From: Onchocerca volvulus
Lineage: Eukaryota > Nematoda > Chromadorea > Rhabditida > Onchocercidae
Direction of reading: 5' to 3'
DNA: 64,000 nucleotides
NCBI GenBank assembly: GCA_000499405.2
Contig: HG738139.1
Coordinates: 11,556,616 to 11,620,615, forward strand
The notes under the pieces were generated by a model. The model saw only the letters and a list, made by a program, of their open reading frames with translations. It ran no database searches and was not told where the DNA came from. A program made the translations under genes and the position numbers. The stretch's first letter is position 1. The number at the start of each line of letters is the position of its first letter. Positions 53,577 to 64,000 of this stretch are shown in pieces.

Positions 53577-56075
53577 GTCGTATACAATAGTAATACTAAA
53601 TAGAATAAATAATCACAGTAAACACATGCTTTGATGCAATCTTGTAATTATCAAAAAAAGTTGAAAAACAATGGAAAAAGGATTACATCCAAATATGTCT
53701 TTCATATCCAATTAATAGGATTATATAATTAAGCCTATCCTCTTCTAAAATACATTACAATTAGATTAATTAGGATTAATTAAAGTTAAAAATAGTTAAA
53801 TCACTATTTTTAAAGGATGATCTATTTGATTTGTGTCATTATAATGATATATTTAGAAATTATTACCAATTATCTGTACTAACTATTAAAAATGTTTTAA
53901 TAAGACTTTTTTTTTTTTTTTTTTTGCGAATTTAAAGCTTTTACGTTGAATCACACCAAATTAAATATTTGATAGTACTTATTATTATTAGTAATAGCAA
54001 ATATAAAACTGTTTTTTTATCACCAAAATTTATTTTTGATTAAATAACATGGTTTTCAGATATGAAGTAACTTTTAAAATAAAATGATTATTTTTTAACT
54101 ATGAACGGAATTTCTAGTCTGAAAGTTTAAAATTTTCAATTATTCTTAGTAAAGTAAAATATAATGGCATCAGTTAGTGATGCAAATTAACTTTTATCTT
54201 TTAAGTAGAAATAACCCGCATAGTGGTCACTTTACATTCCGTCTTAATTGGTTAAATTTAACAAATGAATTCTGCTATATCATCCTGAAATTATTGGTTT
54301 CAAAATTAAAATTAAAATTTTCAAAACAAAATTTGCTTCATCAAATTTTTTGTCAAACACATTGAAAATCGAATTTAATTAATACAAAAAAAAAAAAAAA
54401 AAAGTTTTACCTGCTGTTCTAGAAATTTGATTCGAAATACTTTTGATAATAATAGAAGTTCAATCGTATTTTATTAAGGAACAAAAACTGCTTTTAATTG
54501 AGAAATACTAGTAAATAATAGTTGTTGAATTTCTTTGAAAAATAACTGAACTTATTTAAGCTAATAACAATGTTCTTAATTAATCTGTGCAAATTTTTCG
54601 TCTTTTCTTGCTGTGATCATTTCATTTTTTTTTTCCTTTTTAATTTTTTTCTTGCTAATTAGTGTTTTATATAAAATTTATTTCAAAAATTATTTTTAGA
54701 TTATTTTCTATTTCAATTGTTTTTAGTCATTTTTTGTTTCAAAATTATCGTCAATCTCCTATTTCAATTATCTACATCCTATTTTCTGTTCCATATTTTC
54801 CTTTTTGAAATTACTTGACATGTTTTATCATAAATCGAATTTGAATTTATTAATTCATCTAAACAATTTATTGGTATGATTAATTCTTCTAATCAATATA
54901 TAGATATATTAAATATGTATTATCGTTTCCAATTTAGCTTCCAGAAATGACTTTCATCGCATTTAGAACAATGATATATTTGCTCTTTTGATAAGAATAT
55001 TTTGTTGCGTAAATAATAGCAATATTAGAATTTTTTAAAAATTTCTTCTAGTTTATTTCTTAAAATTTACTATAACTAAATGAAACTATTTTTTTCCCTG
55101 TTTATTTACGAAACAATATATTTTTATCTAGTCTTATTTGCTAAGCAAAGATAACATCCAATAAATTTTTAAAATCTATTTTAATTTAAATTTTATTTAA
55201 GTAAAATGAATTTGTCATAGTATTTTCTTGTGCTTATTTTCTTCTGCAACTACAAGTTTTATGTGAAATTTATTTTGTGCGAAAATTTATTTTTTTATTT
55301 TGAATTTAATACTATATTTTATTCAACTTTTAATCCCTAATTCTTTTATTTTAAATTCCAATATTTATTTAATTTCACATATCTTTCACTTTTTATTAAG
55401 AACAAATTTAAAAAAAAATAGATAAAAACCGAAATGAATTTGTCAGAAAATTTTCTCATGTTCATCTTCTTTTGCAACTACAACTAATGGTTTTTCCTTT
55501 ATTCATTATTTATTTCATACTTGTATTTTACTAATTTCAGTATTTCAAAATTTCTAAATACATTCTTGTTTAATCGGAAAAGAACAAATAGCCAGAGAAG
55601 TTATTTGAACGTCTTACCAGATTTTGTATTTCAGTATTTCGATGTTATATTTAAATATTGAAGTATATTAAAATTGTTGGGGTAGTGAGATATAAAATGA
55701 GGTTAAGCGATTGAAATTTTTAATTGCACTATTAATTACGATTATTAATTAGATAATGAAACAATATAACGGAGTAAATGACCTATGGCTGTTTCTAATC
55801 AGTTTATTCGAGAATCTGTATAAAAACAAATCTGTTTGCCAAAATAATATAATTTAACTGATTTATTGCATTTTAATGTATGAAATTCAATTTTATCAGA
55901 TAAAAATGACCTTTGGCTTATTTACATGTCAATTTGTTTGATGCTTTATATATAAATATGTCAATTAAAATGTCAGTTAAATGAGTGAATTTTCGATCTT
56001 GATATTCCAAGACAAGGTGTGTGTCTTTGAACGAAACAAAAGTAATCTGATCCATTGACCTTTACAATCACTTAC

Positions 56076-56176
56076 TGAGCAGTATTGCCAAAAACTTTTA
56101 TTTGGATACGATCATATTTACCTGGAATTTCTTTTGTTGCACCGAATAGTCGCTTGAAACGAACAATCTTTTCGTA
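56076..56176 (-). CDS. Orphan coding-like stretch, unknown
   Basis: Minus-strand frame of 33 codons reading KIVRFKRLFGATKEIPGKYD, then RIQIKVFGNTAQ, ending at a consensus donor GTAAGTG. It has balanced amino-acid composition in an otherwise AT-rich desert. A stop lies just upstream and there is no Met or good acceptor, so it may be a pseudo-exon. An internal GTAAAT donor after ATTCCAG would match the phase of the tubulin candidate exon at 50938, but that link is speculative. Confidence 0.2.
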
Positions 56177-57860
56177 TCATTTTTGAATTTTCTTTTTATC
56201 TTCATTTTAATTTGCAAATTTTTCAAAATAAATAATAAACAAAATTAAATGAAAAAGTATTAAATAGATTGTATCAATACAAATTTCTTATTTACTTGCT
56301 AACAAATATTGCAAATAAATTATTTTTTTTTTTTTTTGTTTGAGTTCTTTGTCTTTTTTTATTAATTTAAAATTCTATTTCATTAATTTGCAAAAATTTA
56401 TCCCTTATTGAATTGGATTAATAATAGATAACAGATAACAATGTTGGTAATATCACATTGAATATCAATTACATGGTAAAATTACAGATTTATTATTTAA
56501 TTAAAATTCCAATGAAAGAATGCTTACGAAGATTGTTATAAGAATTTGTTCAAATATTTGATATGAATGATGGCAAATAGGATGGCGAAAAGCTATAAAA
56601 TGTTATTATCGAATAAATTTAACAATTTCGAGAATTTTATAAACGAATTGATGTCATATGAAAATGGAAAATATGTGTGACAGACGGACAAATAGTGACA
56701 TAAAGGATATTCCAGAAGTACTCTTGAAATTCGATAAAATTTTATCGATCATAAATAGCACGATTAAATTGAATAGATTCAAATGAAGGAATAGTTGGAA
56801 GGAAAATTTGATTGAATACAATTAGAAAGAAATAGTAATTAGCATATTACGAGAATATGATTAATTAAGGGAATAGAATCGAATAAGAGAAGTTTATAGA
56901 CTAAGAATTTGAATGAAATGGAAAAAAAGGTAGAATATGATAATAGGTTTCGTTAAGATTGATTTAATACAGAAAAATAATACATTAAGTTATGAAATTT
57001 AAATTAAAAATCTAGAAAATATTTCGAAATTCCAAAATCCATTTTCTTCTCTTTTATTTACAATATTAAATATTAAGTATGATTTGTAAAATTCAAACAT
57101 TCCTATTTATTAAAAAAGGTGAAATTATGCAATTAAGTTTTTTTTTTTTTTAATAATAATTCTTCCGGGTTGTATCAATGGTTAATGTTATTATTGTTAT
57201 TATTATGTACTAAATAATAAATAATTGTAAATGAAAGAACGTGAAATTATTATTAAAATTTAGATTTCTGAATTATTATTTTTGAAAGATGTTTTAAATT
57301 AAATTTGAATTATTATAATTTAGTTATGCAATAAATAATGCGAAATTTGAAATTTTCGGTGAAATAAATTAGAAACAGCAAATTTTATTTGGCTTTATTT
57401 ACTTATTCTTGACGGTATTATCATCATTTCACGAAACTAATTTTGTTTTAGTTAAATCAAATCCTTCCAGAAATGATTAATTTCGAACAAAATTTTAAAT
57501 TTTGGAAAAATTGCAAATCTTTAAGAAAGGAAAAAAAGAAAAAGGAAAAATCAATAATATACTTCTTTTAAAAATATTCATAATTTGCATATTCTAATGA
57601 TTATTATGGAACTAATCTTAATTCTGATATATTCAAACTAATAATTGATGGTACTGTTTGTTATTTGCATAGATAATCATTGAATGGACAAATCTTATTC
57701 TTTCTCTTTATTTGTCAATCATTTTCAAATATTTAAATCAATTTTGTCATAATTTATTTCTTACGTTAATTAGAGTATTGCATATTGATTAATATCTGTT
57801 ATAAATGGATTACTGATAAATTAATAATTGATATACATAAATACATTTACTAATTATATA

Positions 57861-58160
57861 ATATAATAAATGAGCCAATTACTAATTGAATATTGATTTT
57901 TCCTTTTCTACTAATTGTTATAAATAAAGAAGTTAATTATTAATTGGTTGTTAATTTTTCCTTCCTTTTTAATTTGTACAATAAATAGGTGTTCATTAAT
58001 TGTTCCAATAGATAATTTAATTATTGATTGATTAATAATCATTTTTTTCTTGCTAATTAATGAAATAAAGATGCCAATTATTGGCCGAACACTAATATTT
58101 CATCTTTTTATTAATTGATATAATAAATGGACTAATTGTTGACTTATTACTATTTTTGCT
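57861..58160. repeat. Degenerate minisatellite, unit about 59 bp
   Basis: Five diverged units, each starting near an ATAAATRR motif followed by CCAATTATT-like sequence, a TTTTTCC/TTTTTCTT stretch and TAATTGAT. Starts near 57863, 57920, 57980, 58063 and 58122. Confidence 0.6.
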
Positions 58161-58654
58161 ATTCTATTAAGTGATGTAATTGTTAAGCTAAATATATTAT
58201 TATTAATTTTGGAAAATTTAAAATTTTACTTATTATTTTTAAATAGAAACTTGATTTTGATAAGTATTGTGAAATATTAGTCATTTCTCTGCAATTAATA
58301 TCTTCATATCCTTCATTTTGAAATTTCTAATATCATAATATAGAAGGGATTGTTAATTTATTTTCAGTAATTGTGTGAGTAATTTTTAGAATTAAATATT
58401 TATCGTAATATTCGAATCATTTGATTACCACTTTATGCATAAATTTTTCAAATGTTCAATTCTTCCATAAATTAATTCCAAATTATCAATATTGATTTGA
58501 TCTAAAAAAATTGACAAAAAAATCTTTTCAGTGGAGTTTAGATTCAGAAAAACTTTGAATAGAGGATTCGAAACTAAAGATTAATTTACTCATTAAATCT
58601 TTTAATTAAGAAGTGGAATTAATTTGAATTAAAGACTTTAAAATGAAAAATCGA

Positions 58655-58830
58655 GGCGTCCTCGGGTTGACGTCATGGCTCAGTCCGATGTTACCCAGTA
58701 TATGGCCTGACGAACGATAGGTTCAATATTTCTGACTGATCTGCAATGATTGTTGATATTTCATTATGCTCTGAGTGTAATCAATCACCATGATAATGCA
58801 AAGTATTCGTACTGTCTGAGCAGATCAAAT
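58655..58830. promoter_or_regulatory. Less AT-rich island with a perfect CRE
   Basis: Contains the palindromic CREB/ATF site TGACGTCA (58668-58675) beside GAGGCGTCCTC and has markedly higher GC than its surroundings. It could be a promoter for tubulin (minus) or for a gene beyond the window. No exon is recognisable. Confidence 0.25.
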
Positions 58831-58959
58831 TAATTTCATAGGTTAAGTCCAATTTAGTTATTAATTAATCGATTAACAATTAACGTTCAATTATTCCAAT
58901 CTTACTTCAGGGAAATCTAGGAAATATCAAAGGTGTATTATTAGTAATTAATTAGTTAG

Positions 58960-59560
58960 AATTTCATACATACTCATTTATTGCTGTTTTTTACCCTGAG
59001 AAATATCAAAAAGCAATTCCTCCTCAAATGAGATATTCAGAAATTGTAGAGGTCAAATGTAAATTTAATTTTACCTGACAAGTATTAAAAATTAAAAATT
59101 TTCCCATAAAATATTGAAAGATCGTATGAATCAAATGTAAGTCATTTTAGTTTTACTCGAAAAGTATCAAAAAAAAAAAAAAGAAAAAAAAAAGAAAGCA
59201 AATTTTTCCTATGGGTTATACATACGATCAAATGTAGGTTATCTCAGTTTTAATCGAGAAGATCAAAAAACAATTTCTCTCAAGTAAAATACTAAGAAAT
59301 GAGGTCAAATGTACGCTTAATTTTACCCAAGAAATATTGAGAGAGGAAAAAAAAAAACAATTTTTTCCTGTGATATTGAGAAATCATACGGGTCAAATAT
59401 AGGTTATCATAGATTTTTACCTGAGAACTATCAAAAACTATTTTTCCCAGGTGAGCTATAAAGGAATTGAGTCAAATGTAGGTTTAACTTTACTCAAGAA
59501 ATATTTTTAAAAAAAAGACAATTTTTTTCGTGAGATAACTAGGAAATCATACAAGTTTAA
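58960..59560. repeat. Minisatellite with two alternating unit types
   Basis: Six TCAAAT-anchored units start near 59053, 59131, 59228, 59305, 59393 and 59472 (spacings 78, 97, 77, 88 and 79). Units 1, 4 and 6 read TCAAATGTA..TTTAA.TTTAC. Units 2, 3 and 5 read TCAAATGTA..T.AT.T.AGTTTTA. Each continues with GA.AAGTATCAAAA and TTTTCC. A partial unit precedes at about 58990-59050. No coding potential. Confidence 0.75.
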
Positions 59561-59929
59561 ATCTAGTAGCTGAAAATATAATTTAAAAAAACAAAAACAA
59601 AAATAAAATAAATTTAAATTTGAATTGAATACTCAATTGCTTTTTCGCTTTTTAAAAAAGTTTATTAATATTTTTTAATTTGTTTATTTTCCCTTTTTTT
59701 TTTTTTTTCAAACGATTTTTTCTATTTTTTAAATAAAATATTATTTCGACAAAAATTGTTTTGGAAAAAATGCAAATCATTTTAATATCACGAATTGTGA
59801 TCATTTAAAGCATAAAATAGCATGCATGACAGTATTGCAATGACTGACATGCATTTTGCATGCACATTTGCATGCTAATTAGCAGTATAGTGGATGAATG
59901 CTGAATGCAGTTCACTATTTATGCAGCAA

Positions 59930-60312
59930 AAAGAGAGGGAAAAAGAAAGAAAGAAGAGGTCAAATAAATTTATATAACAAGTAATCGGCGGAGGGAAAAA
60001 GAAGGAGAGAGAGGAAGGAAAAAGAATTGTACAGAAAATAAGCAAAGAAAAGAGAGAAAGAAGGAGAGAGAGGAAGGAAAAAGAATTGTACAGAAAATAA
60101 GCAAAGAAGAGAGAAAAAGAAGGAGAGAAGAGATCGTGTAAGTTTGTGTAGCAAACAAACGAGAGAGGGATAGAAAGAAGAAGGGAGAAAAAAAGAAAGT
60201 AGAATTATATGGGAAGTAAGGAAGAAAGAGAGAGAGAGAGGGAAAAAGAAAAGAAAGTAGAGAGAAGAGTTAGATTTGCAGGGGAGAGAAAGAAAGAAAA
60301 GGTTAAGTAGAT
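59930..60312. repeat. Long purine (GA-rich) tract with a 59-bp tandem unit
   Basis: About 380 bp in which the + strand is overwhelmingly A and G. A unit starting AAGGAGAGAGAGGAAGGA and containing GAATTGTACAGAAAATAAGC repeats at 60002 and 60061. The 124-codon Leu/Phe/Ser-rich ORF on the minus strand is the complement of this tract and not a protein. Confidence 0.85.
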
Positions 60313-62334
60313 GGATAGTTAAGGATAGGTTCATGCATACATAACTAATTCGTATAAAATGTGGGAGAATACGACAACAAAGGCGGAATTAAAGGCGGAT
60401 TTATTTGGAGACAGTAATTATGATGGGGACATCAATCTGTCATTCAATCATTTCATCATTTCAACATTTCCAATCATTTCCTATTTTCATTTCCTCTTCT
60501 TTTCAATTTCCGATTAAGTTTTCATTTATTAATTTTACCAAACATTCTTTTTTATTTAATCTTAGGCTCTAGGCTAGATAAATTATGGATTGTATAGTTT
60601 TTACATAATTTTTTGTGAATTTTAATATTTAAATTTTAAATTCTAAATTTTTAATCTTAAATCCTAGATTTTGATGGAAATTGATTTTTTTTTATCATTT
60701 AAATTTCAATTTTAAATTTTATTCTATTTTAATATTTGAAATTTTTTAGATAAGTGGAATATTTAAAATTATCTTTTTTGATTTAACTATTTTTTGTTTA
60801 ATTTCTTTTAAAAGTTTCGCTTTAATTTTAAGAATACTTTTTTTTCTTTTTTTTTTTTTATTTTCGATTAATTCAATTTTTTTTTTTATTAATCATCTTT
60901 TATTTAACTTCTTTTCATTTTTTTTTTTCATCTTTCGATTATAATAATTTATTAATATGAATAAATGTTTTACTCTTTTTTGCGATAAAATTATTTTTAA
61001 AATAGGAAATTTTTGCAATTGTAAAAAATATTCCGAAAATTTGAGATATTTCGAAGAAAAGAAAAGCGAAGTTCAAGAAAATTTATTAAATTGAATTTTT
61101 TTTTTGCCTTTAATATTCAAATTTTATAGCATGAAAAACATCTAGAAAAAAACAAAGAGAAAATTTCCGAATATTTATTTCATGTTTTTCATTTATTCCA
61201 TTAATATGTAATTGATTTGAAGTAAATTTGTTAGCTCAAAATTTTTTGTTTATAGTTTGAAATGAAATAAAATAATAAATTGAATTCACTTTTTTCCAAT
61301 TTCAAAATAATTTTATAAGTGGAAAAAGCTAGTTTTAATTTGAAATACCAATTATAATTTTATCATTAAAATGATAAATTACATCGATTACAATAAAAGG
61401 AAGATAATTATTATGCACAAAATTTTAAATCATTAAAACTAAAGATCAAAAAAAGGACAAAATTATTTTAATCATTCAAATCAGACATAACAAACATATT
61501 ATCGCAATTATATACTTTTATCAACCAAAAAAAAATAAATTTTAAATCAAAATTTCCAATTAATTCTACATACACATGCACACTTCTATCAATCGGTAAA
61601 AAAAGTTTATGGAAAATTTGATTTGTTAAAATAATTTTAAAGAATTCCAGTATTTAAAACTGAAATTTAAAATTGTTTCTAGAAGATTTAAAAAATAGAG
61701 CTAAATTATCCCTCAACATATACACATATTCTATCAGCTGAAAAAAGAAAGAAAACTTGTCAAAATTTAATTTGCTCTAAATCTTTTAACAGAATAAATT
61801 TCGAAAAATTTAGAAGAATTAAAAATATTTCAAAGAAATAAAATTTCTAAAAATTCTAATATTTGAAATCGAAATTTTGAATAATTTCTGCAAAAATTTT
61901 CGAAAAAATCATACTTTCTAAACTTTTCATTAAATTTCTTTAACAATTGAAATTACAATTCAAGTTTTTTAAAAAAAAAAAAGTAATAATTTCTTTTAAA
62001 CGAAAGAAAATATAGATATATGTAGATTGCTATCAATCAAAAACAAAAATTATTAAAATTTGAATTTACCTAACTTTAATTCGTAATTTCAATTGTTAAA
62101 AAAATTTTAATGAAATTAAAAATTAGAAAAATTGAAAAATTTAAAATCGAAATTTTGAATAATCCTTCGTGTCAAATGAAACAGATTGATTCGTTTATTA
62201 TTGACATATAAATTCCATTGGGTAATTTATGATTGACATAGTATCACAACAACAAACGTAAATAAACTTATTGTACGCTTAATGATGAAACAGATGAAAC
62301 AACCCGTATAACGGTAAAGCGTAGCATTTTTTTC

Positions 62335-62400
62335 TGAGAGATTATCCGCGGATAATACCCCGGAATGACGGGATATTATCCCGGGATGGCGGGGATATGA
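62335..62400. other. Palindrome cluster in a less AT-rich island
   Basis: ATTATCCGCGGATAAT (62341-62356) is a perfect 16-bp palindrome. ATCCCGGGAT (62378-62387) is a perfect 10-bp palindrome, and both share ATTATCC. The surrounding 62200-62450 is less AT-rich. It could be a regulatory site cluster or the end of a DNA transposon. Confidence 0.6.
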
Positions 62401-64000
62401 ATTGTTTACTTTTCTTTCGGTTAACGAACGATTTCAATCTCCCGCAGTGAGCTCACTTTTTACATTTAAGTCAATCAATTCAAATATTCGCTTTTTTCCT
62501 TCTTTTTTTTTGTTTTTAATTTTTAATTATATTTATTAATTTCTTTGTATTTTCATTCAATTTCGGTTCTTTTATTATAACTATTAGTGAATTATAATTT
62601 TTAAATAGTTCATTTTGTTCCTTTTTCAGCTTTTCTTTTTTCTTTATTCAACAAATTTTGCTTAAATTCTAATCATTTAATTAAAATTTGAAATAACTTT
62701 TTTCTTTTGAATTTTTTCAATTAATTTTTCTTCATCCTTCGTTAATTTCGTTAATTGAATTTAACTTATAAAAAAGTTTTAATGAAAATTATTACTTGCA
62801 GTATTTTAAGAAATAATAACAACTTAAATGATAAGATATATACATATGTATGGAAGGATTAAGATATTAATTAAAACAATAAATAATAAAAATAATTTCT
62901 CAAGAATACGCAACATAATAAATTATGAATTATTTTTATAATTGAAATTATTAAAATTTTTTTTCGCTTTTCTTCCTAATTTTTTTTTTTTTTTTCAAAA
63001 TAAACTATCATTAAAAAAAAAAAAAATTAAGTCTGTTATCATAAATTGTTATGCAGAGAAAAAAAAAATGAAAATTAAATTACGGCCTTGACCAATTAGT
63101 CAAGCAATAATTAGCACTTAATTTGTGGTAAATTAGTGAGGGATGAATGAACTTTTTTGGCGCAAAATATCACCAAATCATCTTGCGACGTCAATTAATG
63201 AATTTTTCAAAACAAATTGAAAAATTGATGGGATGAGCTTTGAGAGAGAAAAATAATGAAACTTTTTTTTTGTTTAAATGATGCCAATAAATATTTTCAT
63301 TTTAGTAATATAAAAGTTGTGATTTTTGGCAGGATTATTTTTATTATTTTTTTTATTAAAATTATTTTTGCCAAAACTTTCTCATTTTTACGAACTTTTT
63401 TACTAAAATTTCTTTTTATTAAAATTTGACCTCTTATTTGTTTTTCTTTTTGCAATAAAATGCAATTCAGATGTTTGTTTTGTTAATTTTTGCTAAAATT
63501 TATTTTTTGAATTTAATTATTTCAAAATTGTATTTTTTTTTTTTAGCACAAATGTGTATGTTTCGTTGAAATTTATTCGTTGAATTAAATTCTTTTAAAT
63601 TGCTATCCAATTAATGAAATTTAATTGAATTCAATTAATTCAATTAATTTTTATAATGCGAATGAATATATCTATTTTGCACAAGTTTATTTTCCCTCAG
63701 ATTAAGTTTTTTTTAATTGAAATTATATCTTTATTAAAAATGAGAAATTATTATATTAAAATACAGTCACTACGAAAATAAATCATAATTAGATGAATTA
63801 TTTTACTTCTAATAAATCAATACTTTCGAAAAATAAGTTTTTTTCCCCATGTCAAATTACATAAGGAGAGATGAATTTCAGAATTTATTTATTAGCCAAA
63901 ATAAAAGCGAAGAATGAAATAATCTAAAAGCAAAAATTTTATTACATTAAAAAATCTTTTTTTTTAAATTTTAATTTAAAAAAATTCATAATGGAGAAAG

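Larger units (their letters stand above)
50939..64000. other. Long gene-poor flank upstream of tubulin
   Basis: About 13 kb without a gene I can support. Minisatellites, a purine tract, less AT-rich islands and palindromes are listed separately. The rest is AT-rich sequence with poly-A/T runs and no recognisable exons. Confidence 0.5.

Noticed and set aside
59960..60334. 124-codon Leu/Phe/Ser-rich minus ORF
   Set aside because: It is the complement of a GA-rich tract. No stops arise because of composition.

Overview
The window is nematode nuclear DNA. It is very AT-rich by eye, with many poly-A/T runs. Its genes have many short exons with GT..AG introns ending in the nematode-type TTTCAG acceptor, and there is an interstitial array of TTAGGC, the nematode telomere hexamer. 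I cannot name the species. A spirurid or filarial-type (clade III) worm is a guess from composition and gene structure. There is no operon-like packing, no CRISPR, no rRNA, and I found no tRNA.

Five protein-coding genes can be reconstructed exon by exon, with every phase closing. (1) 14146-20265, + strand: a STARD10-like START-domain phospholipid transfer protein. (2) 23238-26112, + strand: FRG1, a nuclear RNA-processing and actin-binding protein. (3) 27345-31718, - strand: a Spinster-family (SPNS) lysosomal lipid transporter with dileucine motifs at both ends. (4) 37641-41560, + strand: a C1GALT1C1/Cosmc-like protein, the chaperone branch of the core-1 galactosyltransferase family, without a DxD motif. 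(5) 45162-50341 and probably upstream, - strand: a divergent alpha-tubulin. It lacks acetylatable Lys40, one internal exon is missing at an assembly gap (47308-47318), and its 5' end is unusual. FRG1 and the transporter are convergent, as are the Cosmc-like gene and tubulin. The genes look functionally unrelated.

Layout: 1-14145 is a gene-poor, repeat-rich block. It holds a diverged segmental duplication (1-2520 versus 5388-6830), one copy of a dispersed repeat (2640-3382), a frameshifted Helitron helicase relic (4660-4992, - strand), a strikingly G-rich island (9089-9178) and one orphan exon-like ORF. 14146-31718 holds three genes. 31719-37640 is intergenic with a pre-miRNA-like hairpin and microsatellites. 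Between the Cosmc-like gene and tubulin (41561-45161) lies a nest of mobile-element remnants: Helitron-like ends, a second copy of the dispersed repeat that is nearly identical over about 335 bp, tandem element units, and the telomeric array. 50939-64000 is a long gene-poor flank upstream of tubulin. It has two degenerate minisatellites, a long purine tract, a tandem E2F-like motif, and two less AT-rich islands with palindromes.

No clearly new multi-gene system is visible. The best leads are the Cosmc-like gene in a nematode, the Lys40-less alpha-tubulin with a possible N-terminal extension, the telomeric array inside the transposon nest, and the mosaic dispersed repeat.
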